A stretch of DNA of 64,000 nt, from assembly GCF_051133435.1 (NCBI RefSeq), contig NZ_JBPGNY010000004.1, positions 372,001 through 436,000 on the forward strand, given 5' to 3'. The DNA comes from JAAYAO01 sp051133435 (GTDB lineage Bacteria; Actinomycetota; Actinomycetes; Propionibacteriales; Propionibacteriaceae). Below the pieces are notes generated by a model. The model was not told the DNA's origin, did not search any database, and worked only from the letters and a program-made list of their open reading frames with translations. Made by a program: the position numbers and the translations under genes. Each line of letters begins with the position of its first letter. Positions within the stretch are counted from its first letter, which is position 1. Below, one piece after another: positions 6,996 through 16,112 of the stretch.

Positions 6996-9299
6996 ATGGA
7001 CCGCACGACGCTGCCTCCCAGCCCCGGTACCGCCGATGGCCGCTTCACCTCACCGAGCGCGGCCGCCACGCCCGAAGGTGCGCCGAATGTGCTCATCGTG
7101 TTGTTCGACGACATGGGCTACTCGGCGTCCTCGGCCTTCGGTGGGCCGTGTGAGATGCCGGCCGCCGACCGGCTGGCCGCCGGTGGGTTGCGGTACACGC
7201 GTTTCCACACCGCCGCCCTGTGTGCCCCCACCCGGGCGGCTTTGATGACCGGACGCAACCACCACAGTGTCGGCATGGGGGCGATTCCGGAGTTGGCGAC
7301 CTCCGACCGGGGGTACCACTCGATTCGTCCCGATTCGATGGCCACGATCGCGCGCACCCTGCAGGCCAATGGGTATGCCACCGGTGCCTTCGGCAAGATG
7401 CATCAGACCCCGGCCTGGGAGACCTCGGCCCAGGGCCCCTTCCACCGGTGGCCGACCGGTGAGGGCTTCGACCGGTTCTACGGCTTCCTGGGCGCGGAGA
7501 CGAACCAGTTCCGTCCGAATCTGATCGACGGCACCACCCGGATCGAACCGCCGAAGACTCCCGAGGAGGGCTACCACTTCTCCGAGGACATCGTGGAACG
7601 TGCGAACGACTGGATCGAGTCGCTGCACACCTTGGAGCCGGGTCGTCCGTGGTTCGCCTATGTCTCCTACGGTGCGGTGCACGACCCCCTGCAGGTGCCG
7701 CCGGGGTGGCGGGAGAAGTACCAGGGCCGGTTCGCCGAGGGCTGGGATGTGCAGCGGGAACGGATCCTGGCCCGGCAGAAGGAACTCGGTCTGGTGCCGG
7801 AGCACACCACGCTGAGCGACTGGTACGACGGGGTTCCGCACTGGGATGACCTGGACGAGACCCAGCGGGTGGTCGCCGAGCGGTTGATGGAGACCTATGC
7901 GGCGATGGCCGAGCACTCCGATGTGCAGACCGGGCGCCTGATCGACACCCTGGAACGACTCGGACAGCTAGACAACACCCTGATCTTCTACGTGCTCGGC
8001 GACAACGGGGCCTCGGCCGAGGGTGGCCTGGAGGGCACCTTGAACCAGGTGATCCACATGAACCACCTCACCGACAATGCTGAGCGCATTCATCAACGGC
8101 TGGACGAGATCGGCGGCCCGGATTCCTACTGCCACTACCCCACCGGTTGGGCCCTGGCGTTGAACACCCCGTACCGCTTCGCCAAACAGGTCGCGTCCCA
8201 TTACGGCGGTACGCGCAACGGGTTGATCGTGCATTGGCCGGCCGGCATCAGCGCCGGCGGGGAGTTGCGCCACCAATGGCATCACGTGATCGACGTGGTG
8301 CCCACGATTCTGCAGGCCGCGGGACTGCCCGCCCCCGAGGTGGTCGACGGCCACCCGCAGGATCCGATCGAGGGCACCGCGATGAACTACTCCTTCAACG
8401 AGGCCGATGCCCCCGACCAGCACACCACCCAGTACTTCGAGATCTTCGGCAACCGGGGTGTCTACCACCGGGGCTGGACAGCGGTCACGGTGCACAAGAT
8501 CCCGTGGATCCGTGGGGTGGAGTTGCCGCCCTTCGACCAGGATCAGTGGGAGTTGTACAACGTCGAGGAGGACTGGGCACAGTTGCGCGACCTGTCGCAG
8601 GAGTACCCCGACAAACTCGCGGAGTTGCAGGAGCTGTTCCGCACCGAGGCCGAGAAGTACCACGTCTTTCCGCTGGACGACCGGCTCAATGAGCGTTTCG
8701 TGCCCTCGCTGGCGAACCGGCACACCCTGCTGGGTGATCGCACCGATGTGTCCTTCACCCCCAATATCGGTGCGCTGACCGAGGATGTCGCGCCGAATGT
8801 GAAGAACCGCAGCTTCACCATGACGGTGGACTTCGAGGCCGGCGAGAGCGCGAACGGGGTGCTGGTCGCCCAGGGTGGCCGCTTCGGGGGTTGGTCGTTG
8901 TACCTGGTCGATGGCTGCCTGCGGTATGCCTACAACTACGTCGACCTGGAGCATTACACGGTCGCCGCCGAGCAACCGATCGGTGCCGGCCGCCACGAGG
9001 CGGAGCTGCGCTTCGACTACGACGGTGGTGATCTGGGGTTGGGGGCCGATGTGACCCTGCTGGTCGACGGGGCCGAGGTCGCCTCCGGTCGACTACCGAA
9101 GACCTTGAAGTTCACCTTCTCGATCGACGAAACGATGGATTTCGGTGCCGATCGCGGCACCGCGGTGAGTCGCGATTACGTCGAGGGCCCGGGCAATGCC
9201 TTCACCGGGGCGATCAGCCGGATCCGCTTCCGGTTGGGCACCGATTACGGCCGGGTGGCCTTCGAAGAACGGGCGAAGGCCAAGCTCGCCGGGCACTGA
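6996..9299 (+). CDS. Arylsulfatase (formylglycine-type sulfatase)
   Basis: Hydrolyses sulfate esters. Residues 31-48 carry the metal-binding NVLIVLFDDMG, and LCAPTRAALMTGRN gives the C-x-P-x-R sulfatase signature with Cys76, the residue converted to formylglycine. The next ~480 residues match the alkaline-phosphatase-like sulfatase fold, and a beta-rich C-terminal domain occupies about 590-767. Length and layout resemble mycobacterial AtsA-type enzymes. AGGAGG precedes the ATG by four bases. No signal peptide is visible, so a cytoplasmic enzyme acting on imported sulfate esters is likely. No formylglycine-generating enzyme gene lies in the window. Confidence 0.93.
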   Translation: MDRTTLPPSPGTADGRFTSPSAAATPEGAPNVLIVLFDDMGYSASSAFGGPCEMPAADRLAAGGLRYTRFHTAALCAPTRAALMTGRNHHSVGMGAIPELATSDRGYHSIRPDSMATIARTLQANGYATGAFGKMHQTPAWETSAQGPFHRWPTGEGFDRFYGFLGAETNQFRPNLIDGTTRIEPPKTPEEGYHFSEDIVERANDWIESLHTLEPGRPWFAYVSYGAVHDPLQVPPGWREKYQGRFAEGWDVQRERILARQKELGLVPEHTTLSDWYDGVPHWDDLDETQRVVAERLMETYAAMAEHSDVQTGRLIDTLERLGQLDNTLIFYVLGDNGASAEGGLEGTLNQVIHMNHLTDNAERIHQRLDEIGGPDSYCHYPTGWALALNTPYRFAKQVASHYGGTRNGLIVHWPAGISAGGELRHQWHHVIDVVPTILQAAGLPAPEVVDGHPQDPIEGTAMNYSFNEADAPDQHTTQYFEIFGNRGVYHRGWTAVTVHKIPWIRGVELPPFDQDQWELYNVEEDWAQLRDLSQEYPDKLAELQELFRTEAEKYHVFPLDDRLNERFVPSLANRHTLLGDRTDVSFTPNIGALTEDVAPNVKNRSFTMTVDFEAGESANGVLVAQGGRFGGWSLYLVDGCLRYAYNYVDLEHYTVAAEQPIGAGRHEAELRFDYDGGDLGLGADVTLLVDGAEVASGRLPKTLKFTFSIDETMDFGADRGTAVSRDYVEGPGNAFTGAISRIRFRLGTDYGRVAFEERAKAKLAGH

Positions 9300-9387
9300 G
9301 AGTGCCCGGGTCGCTGGGAGTTCCCGGGTCGCTGCGCCCAGTGGCCTTCGGCCCCATCCCGCCCCTGATCCCCGGGGGTTGGTCACC

Positions 9388-9474
9388 ATCCCTGCTGCAA
9401 CCGGCCTGATCGTGGGCCGGCATCGACGTATGCAGCGTGGTGGCCCGAAATCAGGCTGGTTGCAGCAGCAGGGA
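9388..9474. repeat. Imperfect inverted repeat between convergent genes
   Basis: Arms at 9388-9410 and 9450-9474 pair as TCCCTGCTG(CTG)CAACC[G/A]GCCTGAT with a three-base insertion in one arm and a loop of about 40 bases. It lies downstream of the sulfatase gene. It may be part of a two-step transcription end with the hairpin that follows. Confidence 0.5.
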
Positions 9475-9517
9475 CCGAAGACCTCGACCTCGGGTACGCA
9501 AAAGCTCGCTGTGAGCC

Positions 9518-9576
9518 CCTTAAGATCGTGTGATTTCTTGTCCGGCAGGCGAGCAGGATGTCACACGATCTTGAGG
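9518..9576. terminator. Probable bidirectional terminator hairpin
   Basis: The arms CCTTAAGATCGTGTGA (9518-9533) and TCACACGATCTTGAGG (9561-9576) pair at 15 of 16 positions around a 27-base loop. They lie between the convergent sulfatase and DUF3097 genes. No strong T-tract follows on either strand. Confidence 0.5.
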
Positions 9577-9589
9577 TATTCGATCGGCC

Positions 9590-10429
9590 TCAGGGCATCG
9601 GGTGGTCGGCGGTGACGAAGTCGATCAGCTTCTCCACCTCGGTGCACAGCCGCCGGTCGAGGTCGGTCCAGGAGTCGACCCGCGACAGGATGTGCTGCCA
9701 GGCCCGGGCGATATCCGCCTGGGAGCCGTGCGGCCAGCCCAATGCCCGGCAGGTGCCGGTCTTCCAGTCCTGCCCCTTGGGGATCTGTGGCCAGGCCTTG
9801 ATCCCGATCCGGCTGGGGTCCACCGCCTGCCAGATATCGATGTATTCGTGCCCGGTCACCATCAGGTACTCGGTGTAGCCGCGCCCGGCTTCGGCGATGA
9901 TCCGGGACTCCTTGCTGCCGGGCACCAGGTGATCGACCAGCACTCCCAGCCGGCGGCCGGGGCCGGGGCGGAAGTCGTTGATGATCTGGTCGAGGTCGTC
10001 GATGCCGCCGAGAAACTCCACCACCACGCCGACATGGCGCAGGTCGTCGCCCCACACCTTCTCGATCAGTTCGGCGTCGTGGCGGCCCTCGACGTAGATG
10101 CGGCTGGGTAGCGCCACCCGGGCCGGGGTGCTCGGCCCGACCCGCGATCCCGAGCGGGTGTGGGTGGGTTTCCTGGGGGCGGCCTTGTTCGCCGGGGTGA
10201 TGGCCACCGGCTTGCCGTCGATCCAGAAGCCCGGCCCGAAGGGAAAGGATCGGATCTTGCCGCGGCGGTCCTCCAGCACGAAGGCGCCATGTTCCCAACT
10301 GGTGACCGCGCCGACGAATCCGGTGGTCGGGTCCTCAACGACCAGACCCTTCTCGATGGTGACCGGAGCCGATTTCGGGCGGCCGGCTTGTTGCCAGCCC
10401 GGGGCGAGCGGGTCACGGTCGTAACGCAT
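9590..10429 (-). CDS. DUF3097 domain-containing protein
   Basis: Conserved actinobacterial protein of unknown function, 279 residues. An N-terminal region rich in Pro, Gly and beta-strand residues is followed by a segment beginning RIYVEGRHDAELIEKVWG and later LVDHLVPGSKESRI. The E-G-x-x-D and acidic DH patterns resemble a Toprim-like nucleic-acid enzyme fold, which is an inference. It lies directly downstream of hemW on the same strand, as commonly found in actinobacteria, where the pair lies between lepA and hrcA. The start was set at the ATG giving MRYDRDPLAPGW. The frame remains open far upstream, but only over the end of hemW. Confidence 0.88.
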   Translation of the reverse strand: MRYDRDPLAPGWQQAGRPKSAPVTIEKGLVVEDPTTGFVGAVTSWEHGAFVLEDRRGKIRSFPFGPGFWIDGKPVAITPANKAAPRKPTHTRSGSRVGPSTPARVALPSRIYVEGRHDAELIEKVWGDDLRHVGVVVEFLGGIDDLDQIINDFRPGPGRRLGVLVDHLVPGSKESRIIAEAGRGYTEYLMVTGHEYIDIWQAVDPSRIGIKAWPQIPKGQDWKTGTCRALGWPHGSQADIARAWQHILSRVDSWTDLDRRLCTEVEKLIDFVTADHPMP

Positions 10430-10542
10430 GGGCCCAGACTGTAGGCGACACTGTCCCGTCCGCCCCGACGGCACGCCGGGGTCATGGCGGGTCCGGCGGC
10501 CGTCGCTCGGCAGGCCGCACCGAAGGTCGTCGGGTGAGTCGG

Positions 10543-11754
10543 TCAATCGAGCAGATCGCGGATGATCGCATCGGCCAGCAGCCTGCCGCGCAGGGTCAGC
10601 CGCAGCCGCTCCTCGGCGACGGTGGCCAGGCCTTCGCGCACCAGTTCGGGCACCCGGGCCCGTTCGGTCGCGGTGAGCACTGCCAGGGGCAAACCGGTGT
10701 CGAGGCGCAGTTCCAACAGCACCCGTTCGATCCGGCGGGTTTCGGTGTCCAGCAACTCCCGTCCTTCGGCCGGGGACAGCCCCTCGGCCAGACGTTCGGC
10801 ATAGCGGGCCGGGTGACGCACATTCCACCAGCGCACTCCCCCGATGTGGCTGTGCGCGCCGGGGCCGAAACCCCACCAGTGCTCACCCCGCCAGTAGGCC
10901 AGATTGTGCCGGCACCGGGTGTCGGGGCCGGACGCCCAGTTGCTGATCTCGTAGGCGTGGTAGCCCCCGGCGGTGAGCAGTTCTTCGGCCAGCAGGTACT
11001 TGTCGGCCTGTTCGTCCTCATCGGGGGCGGGCAGCTCACCCCGGCGCACCAGAGCTCCGAGCCGGGTGCCCTCCTCCACGATCAGCGAATAGGCCGAGAT
11101 GTGATCGGGCCGGGCCTCGATCGCCACCTCCAGGCTGGCCCGCCAGTCGTCGAGGGTTTCCCCGGGAGTGCCATGGATCAGATCGAGGCTGACCTGACCG
11201 AATCCGGCGGCCCGGGCCTCGGCCACTGCGGCCACCGCCCGGCCGGGGGTGTGTTCGCGATCGAGCACCCGCAGCACGTGTGACCGGGCCGACTGCATGC
11301 CGAAGGAGATCCGGGTGAAACCGCCTGCCACCAGTTCGGCCATGGATTCCTCGGTGACCGATTCGGGATTGGCCTCGGTGGTCACCTCGGCGTCGGGGGC
11401 GAGCCCGAAGGTGTCGTCGATCGCAGCGAGCATCTCGACCAGCGCCGCGGACGGCAGCAGGGTGGGGGTGCCGCCACCGACGAAAACCGTCGACACCGCA
11501 GGCACCCGGTCTGCCACCACGCGCCGGGCCAGGGCGATCTCGGCCAACACCGTTGCGGGATAGGAACCCCGGTCGGCCCCGGGCCCGAGTTCGTCGGAGG
11601 TGTAGGTGTTGAAGTCGCAGTACCCGCACCGGGAGGCGCAGAACGGTACGTGCAGGTAGATCCCGAAGTCCCGGTCGGGCGCCTCGGCCAGTGCCATCTC
11701 GGGCAGTGCCCCGTCATCGGGCACGGGTTCACCTGGTGGCGGCAGAGATGGCAT
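10543..11754 (-). CDS. hemW: HemW-like radical SAM protein (heme chaperone / coproporphyrinogen III oxidase-like)
   Basis: Radical SAM protein. Characterised HemW proteins bind heme and pass it to cytochromes rather than oxidise coproporphyrinogen, though they are often annotated as HemN. The 4Fe-4S motif is PFCASRCGYCDF with cysteines at 39, 43 and 46. GGGTPTLLP follows, then TTEANPESV, then ISFGMQS, all conserved in the family. The cysteine spacing and the C-terminal winged-helix region fit HemW. Length is 403. Its neighbour DUF3097 and the wider lepA-hemW-hrcA-dnaJ order are standard for actinobacteria. Confidence 0.9.
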   Translation of the reverse strand: MPSLPPPGEPVPDDGALPEMALAEAPDRDFGIYLHVPFCASRCGYCDFNTYTSDELGPGADRGSYPATVLAEIALARRVVADRVPAVSTVFVGGGTPTLLPSAALVEMLAAIDDTFGLAPDAEVTTEANPESVTEESMAELVAGGFTRISFGMQSARSHVLRVLDREHTPGRAVAAVAEARAAGFGQVSLDLIHGTPGETLDDWRASLEVAIEARPDHISAYSLIVEEGTRLGALVRRGELPAPDEDEQADKYLLAEELLTAGGYHAYEISNWASGPDTRCRHNLAYWRGEHWWGFGPGAHSHIGGVRWWNVRHPARYAERLAEGLSPAEGRELLDTETRRIERVLLELRLDTGLPLAVLTATERARVPELVREGLATVAEERLRLTLRGRLLADAIIRDLLD

Positions 11755-11843
11755 GCCCCGATCGTAGATGCCCCACCCGCACGGCCGGTCGAGGTAACCG
11801 TCGGTACCGATTGCCGAAACTCAGGTCGGTTACCCTGCGCCCC

Positions 11844-12731
11844 ATGAAGCGCCTGTTCACCGTCATCTCCGTCCTGTCCCTCGGTCTCGGTCTGGCCGCC
11901 TGTTCGAACCAGAACGATTCACCCTTCGAGACCGCCCTGGGATCACTGGGCGGGGTTCAGGACGAGGAGCGCTTCGCGATCACCTTCCACGACGTGGCCG
12001 GAATCCGGGAGACCGTCGGCTACGAGGGCGACGGCACCGAGAAGAGCGAACCGGGCAACACCGACCCGAGCGTGGCCTGGGGTCTGGCCGCCACCCGCCA
12101 AGCGGTGCCGATGTCGTTGAACCGGCCCAACCTGCCGCCGGTACTGAACGGCCCCACGATGGCGTGGTCGCTCGACTACTTCGGACGGGCCGCGATCGTG
12201 CACGACACCCCCGATGCGAAGACGGCCGAGGACGCCCTCACCGAAGCCGGCTGGTCGGCCGACGGCGACCTGTGGCACACCGACGAGCATCCCGGCTGGC
12301 AGAAGTTCGGTATGCGAATCACCGACACCGACATCCAGGTGCTGCCGAAGGACGGATCGATCACCGTCGAGCCCGACGCCGAGCGTTCGGCGCTGGACGA
12401 CTCGCGGGTGCAGGCACTGCTGAAGTGCCTCGACAACCCGCACATGATGGTCTTGGTGTCGACGCCGAACCGCGACTTCACAACCGCTCTGGCGGTCAAG
12501 GTCGATTCCGACGGCACGGCCGAGGCCTGGTCGTGCATCCACGCCCCCGGACAGGCCGAAGAGCTGGCAGCGACGATCAAGCCGAACAGCCCGGACGTGC
12601 AGGCCGCCACGCCCGAGGTCGATGGCGATGTGATTCGTACCGAGTTGGAGGTCAGCTCCGACAGCCGGGCCGCCCCGCCGGAGGCGATGATGATCGCCCG
12701 CGCCCCGGAGATGCCCTTCCCCGGCTTCTGA
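11844..12731 (+). CDS. Putative lipoprotein of unknown function
   Basis: A 295-residue protein starting with a lipoprotein signal (MKRLFTVISVLSLGLGLAAC, lipobox Cys at 20) followed by an Asn/Ser/Asp linker, so it should be anchored outside the cytoplasmic membrane. The mature domain has no motif I recognise. It contains one LLKCLDN segment and a likely disulfide pair (LLKCLD and WSCIH). The ATG at 11844 is used because an upstream extension of the frame lacks a signal sequence. The sugar importer starts 133 bases downstream behind its own promoter, so a functional link is not implied. Confidence 0.8.
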   Translation: MKRLFTVISVLSLGLGLAACSNQNDSPFETALGSLGGVQDEERFAITFHDVAGIRETVGYEGDGTEKSEPGNTDPSVAWGLAATRQAVPMSLNRPNLPPVLNGPTMAWSLDYFGRAAIVHDTPDAKTAEDALTEAGWSADGDLWHTDEHPGWQKFGMRITDTDIQVLPKDGSITVEPDAERSALDDSRVQALLKCLDNPHMMVLVSTPNRDFTTALAVKVDSDGTAEAWSCIHAPGQAEELAATIKPNSPDVQAATPEVDGDVIRTELEVSSDSRAAPPEAMMIARAPEMPFPGF

Positions 12732-12826
12732 TCCCGTGGAACGGGACGCGGTTCGGGTGACCGGCCCCGTCCCCGGCGGGCCGTACCGGCCACATCCCTG
12801 CCGTGGCGGAATTGTGACCCGAACCC

Positions 12827-12857
12827 TTGCGGTGAGTGTAGAAATTTCAACTATGCT
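12827..12857 (+). promoter_or_regulatory. Predicted sigma-70-type promoter, probably giving a leaderless mRNA
   Basis: TTGCGG at 12827-12832 and TATGCT at 12852-12857 are separated by 19 bases. The -10 ends six bases before the ATG of the first permease gene, so transcription would start at or next to the start codon. No Shine-Dalgarno is visible there, consistent with leaderless translation, which is common in actinobacteria. Confidence 0.45.
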
Positions 12858-12863
12858 GCCGAC

Positions 12864-13745
12864 ATGTCATCTGGCAGGAAACTGCGAACAGCCGCCGTGG
12901 GCTGGGCTTATCTGGCCCCGAGCCTGCTCGGGCTGTTGGTATTCCTGGTGGTGCCGACCCTGGTCGTGATCTTCCTGTCCTTCCATCACTGGGACATGTT
13001 GGGTCCGATGCGGTTCGTGGGCCTGGACAACTGGACCCGCGTGCTGACCGACGGACGGATGGGTCATTCCCTGCTGGTGACTCTGCTCTTCGTCGCGATG
13101 GTGATCCCGCTGCAGACCGCGCTGGGGCTGCTACTGGCCACCCTGCTGACCCGAGGCCTGCCCGGCTCCACCCTGTTCCGGGTGATCTTCGTGATCCCAT
13201 GGGTGGCCGCACCGCTGGCGCTGGGTGTGGTCTGGAAGTGGATCCTGGCCCCCCACAACGGCGCCCTGAACACCCTGCTGGGTACCAACGTCGAGTGGCT
13301 CACCAACCCGAATCTGGCCCTGCCCGCGGTGGCCTTCGTCAGCATCTGGTCACAGGTGGGCTACACCACCTTGTTCTTCATCGCCGGCCTCAGCGGCATT
13401 CCCCAGGAGGTGGTCGAGGCCGCCGAGATCGACGGTGCGAACGCCTGGCAGATCTTCTGGCGGATCAAGGTTCCGCTGCTGGGCCCGACGATGTTCTTCG
13501 TCCTGGTCACCGGGGTGATCGCCAGCTTCCAGGCCTTCGACCACATCTACGCCCTCACCCCCAACGGTGGCCCCCAGTTCGCCACCGACGTGATCGCCAC
13601 CCGCATCTACCTGGAGGCCTTCGGCGGCAGCTACCAGATCGGACGGGCCTCGGTGATGGCTCTGGTGTTGTTCGCGATCCTGATCGTGATCACCCTGCTG
13701 CAGCAGCGGTTCTTCAACAAGCGGGTGACCTATGACCTTTCTTGA
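12864..13745 (+). CDS. Carbohydrate ABC transporter permease (MalF/UgpA-type)
   Basis: One of two membrane subunits of an importer for a sugar or sugar derivative. It has an N-terminal helix (AYLAPSLLGLLVFLVVPTLV), six predicted helices, and the EAA loop EAAEIDGANAWQIFWRIKVP near residue 190 that contacts the ATPase. The 293-residue length is typical. The second permease gene overlaps its end by 14 bases, and the binding protein follows. No ATPase is encoded here, so the system presumably borrows a shared MsiK-type ATPase, as many actinobacterial sugar importers do. The substrate cannot be read from sequence. Confidence 0.93.
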   Translation: MSSGRKLRTAAVGWAYLAPSLLGLLVFLVVPTLVVIFLSFHHWDMLGPMRFVGLDNWTRVLTDGRMGHSLLVTLLFVAMVIPLQTALGLLLATLLTRGLPGSTLFRVIFVIPWVAAPLALGVVWKWILAPHNGALNTLLGTNVEWLTNPNLALPAVAFVSIWSQVGYTTLFFIAGLSGIPQEVVEAAEIDGANAWQIFWRIKVPLLGPTMFFVLVTGVIASFQAFDHIYALTPNGGPQFATDVIATRIYLEAFGGSYQIGRASVMALVLFAILIVITLLQQRFFNKRVTYDLS

Positions 13746-14643
13746 CACCTCGCTCGATACCTCGATCAGCGCCCCGACCCTGACCGGCTCGGCCACGCTG
13801 CGTCATGCCGGAAGCCACCGGTTGCGCCGCACCGCCGGCATCGTGGCCACCTACCTGCTGCTGCTCGGTGCGGCCGCGCTGACCCTGGCCCCGTTCGCAC
13901 TCAGCTTCATGACCGCCTTCAAGACCCCACGGCAGATGGCGAACGAACCGGCTCTGGCCGCCCCCAACCCGGTGACCTTCGAGAACTTCACCCGGCTGGT
14001 CACCGACCACAACTTCATCACCCCGGTGGCGGTCACCGCCCAGGTCGTGTTGGTGGTGCTGATCGGGCAGATGGTGTTCTCGATCATGGCGGCCTTCGCC
14101 TTCGCGAAGCTGCAGTTCCCGCTGCGCGACACCCTGTTCTGGCTGTATCTGGCCACCTTGATGGTGCCCCAGGTGGTGCTGGTCGTCCCGCTGTTCACGA
14201 TGTTCACCCAGATGGATCTGCGCAACACCTTCTGGGCCCTGGTGCTGCCGTGGATGTTCGCCTCGCCCTATGCGGTATTCCTGCTGCGCCAGTACTTCAA
14301 GGGCATCCCCGACGACCTGATCGCCGCCGCCCGGATCGACGGCGCCGGTACCTGGCGCATCCTGTGGCAGATCGTGGTGCCGATGTCGCGTCCGATCATT
14401 TCGACGCTGGTGATCATCACGATCGTCACCCACTGGAACAACTTCATGTGGCCGCTGATCATCACCACCGGTGATACCTGGCAGGTGATCACCGTCGCGA
14501 CCGCCTCCCTGCAGACCCAGCACAACGCGAACTGGACGCTGGTGATGGCCGCGACCACCGTGGCGATGGCTCCGTTGCTGGTGCTCTACGCGATTTTCCA
14601 GCGCCACATCATCAACTCGATTTCCCTCACCGGCTTCAAGTAG
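13732..14643 (+). CDS. Carbohydrate ABC transporter permease (MalG/UgpE-type)
   Basis: Second membrane subunit of the sugar importer. After a ~35-residue cytoplasmic leader come six helices and the EAA loop AAARIDGAGTWRILWQIVVP near residue 200. The C-terminus ends ISLTGFK, close to the usual GLTAGAVKG-type end of this subfamily. It overlaps the first permease gene by 14 bases, indicating translational coupling, and is followed after 26 bases by the binding-protein gene with a strong ribosome-binding site. Confidence 0.93.
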   Translation: MTFLDTSLDTSISAPTLTGSATLRHAGSHRLRRTAGIVATYLLLLGAAALTLAPFALSFMTAFKTPRQMANEPALAAPNPVTFENFTRLVTDHNFITPVAVTAQVVLVVLIGQMVFSIMAAFAFAKLQFPLRDTLFWLYLATLMVPQVVLVVPLFTMFTQMDLRNTFWALVLPWMFASPYAVFLLRQYFKGIPDDLIAAARIDGAGTWRILWQIVVPMSRPIISTLVIITIVTHWNNFMWPLIITTGDTWQVITVATASLQTQHNANWTLVMAATTVAMAPLLVLYAIFQRHIINSISLTGFK

Positions 14644-14669
14644 AAGCCCATCCAACAAGGAGAATACCC

Positions 14670-16001
14670 ATGATTCGACCCAAGGCACTGGCTGCGGTGG
14701 CGATCGCCACCGGGCTGGCCCTGAGCGCGTGCTCACCCTCGGGCAACAACGGAGGCGGCGGCTCCGACGGTGAGAAGACCGTGGTCACGGTTCGACTGTG
14801 GGACGAGCAGATCAAGAAGGCCTACGACAAGAGCTTCGAGGAATTCGAGAAGCAGAACGACGACATCGACGTGCGCACCGTGTTGGTGCCGTGGGCGGAC
14901 TACTTCACCAAGCTGCGCACCGACATGTCGGGCAACAATGCCGACGACCTGTTCATGATCAACAGCTCGTACATCCAGCCGTATATCAAGAACAACAACC
15001 TGGTCGAGATCGGCTCCGATTTCGACGACCTGAAGGAAGACTGGGTACCGGCCGCAGTCGAGCAGTACACCCACGACGACAAGTTGTGGGGGGTGCCGGC
15101 GCTCACCGACGGTGGGATCGCGGTCTACTACAACGAAGACCTGCTCACCGAGGCCGGGCTCACCCCCGAGGATCTGGCCGATCTCACCTGGAACCCCGAC
15201 GGCCAGGGTGACACCTTCCTGCCGGTGGCCCAGAAGCTCACCAAGGATGCTTCCGGCAAGCGCGGGGACGAGTCCGGCTTCGACGGTTCGAAGCCCGGGG
15301 TGTGGGGATACTCCGCCGCCCAGGACCTGCAGGGCATCTACTACAACTTCGTCGGCTCCAACGGCGGCAAGTTCCAGGACGACGACGGCAACTTCGTCTT
15401 CGACTCCCCCGAGGCCGCCGGTGCCTTCCAGTACCTGGTCGACCTGATCAACAAGCACAAGGTCGCCCCGGCCGCGTCCAACACCAACAACAACGGTGAC
15501 TTCACCCGCGACCAGTTCCTGCAGGGCAAGATCGTGCTCTTCCAGTCGGGCATCTACAACCTGAAGAACGTCGCCGACGGCGCCGACTTCACGTGGGGTA
15601 TCGCCCCGATCCCGGCCGGACCCAAGGGCCGGGTGTCGGTGGTCAACACCGTGGTGGTGGCCGGTAACGCCGGCAGCGACTCCCCCGAGGAAACCAAGCG
15701 GGTGCTGCGCTGGTTGGGTAGCGACGGCGCGAAGTACCTGGGTGAATCCGGGGCGGCATTGCCCGCTGTGATCAGCGCCCAGGACGCTTACAACAAGTAC
15801 TGGGAAGAGCAGAAGGTCGATCCGAGCCAGTTCGTCAAGCAGGGCAACGAGGAGTCGATCGGCGCCCCGTCCGGTGAGAACTACGGCGCCGCGGTGGAGG
15901 CTTTCAAGCCGGTCTTCGACGAGATCTTCCTGGGTCGCACCCCGGTCGAGCAGGGTCTGGCCAGCGCCCAGTCGGCCGCCAACGAGGCGATGAAGGGCTG
16001 A
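14670..16001 (+). CDS. Carbohydrate ABC transporter substrate-binding lipoprotein
   Basis: Extracellular receptor for the sugar importer. The lipoprotein signal ends LALSAC with the lipobox Cys near residue 22, followed by a Gly/Asn-rich linker. The mature protein opens VVTVRLWDEQIKKAYDKSFEEFEKQN, as in family 1 solute-binding proteins, and contains the LFQSGIYNL and GPKGRVSVVN segments seen late in that family. AAGGAG lies seven bases before the ATG. It is last in the operon, and a strong hairpin terminator follows its stop. Confidence 0.93.
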   Translation: MIRPKALAAVAIATGLALSACSPSGNNGGGGSDGEKTVVTVRLWDEQIKKAYDKSFEEFEKQNDDIDVRTVLVPWADYFTKLRTDMSGNNADDLFMINSSYIQPYIKNNNLVEIGSDFDDLKEDWVPAAVEQYTHDDKLWGVPALTDGGIAVYYNEDLLTEAGLTPEDLADLTWNPDGQGDTFLPVAQKLTKDASGKRGDESGFDGSKPGVWGYSAAQDLQGIYYNFVGSNGGKFQDDDGNFVFDSPEAAGAFQYLVDLINKHKVAPAASNTNNNGDFTRDQFLQGKIVLFQSGIYNLKNVADGADFTWGIAPIPAGPKGRVSVVNTVVVAGNAGSDSPEETKRVLRWLGSDGAKYLGESGAALPAVISAQDAYNKYWEEQKVDPSQFVKQGNEESIGAPSGENYGAAVEAFKPVFDEIFLGRTPVEQGLASAQSAANEAMKG

Positions 16002-16014
16002 GGTCGCGCGAACG

Positions 16015-16057
16015 AACAACTCAGGGCCGCGCGAATACCGTGCGGCCCTGAGTTGTT
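16015..16057. terminator. Bidirectional rho-independent terminator
   Basis: Perfect 16-base arms, AACAACTCAGGGCCGC at 16015-16030 and its complement at 16042-16057, flank an 11-base loop. The stem base is AT-rich on both sides. It lies between the convergent binding-protein and lepA genes and would serve both. Confidence 0.8.
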
Positions 16058-16112
16058 TCGGAAGTATTGAGTCGCTCGGAGGTACCGAGTCGGACGCGGA
16101 CGCTCCGCCCGT

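Noticed and set aside
9388..9474. Dispersed REP-like element
   Set aside because: No second copy with the same sequence is apparent in the window; the other inverted repeats have unrelated stems.
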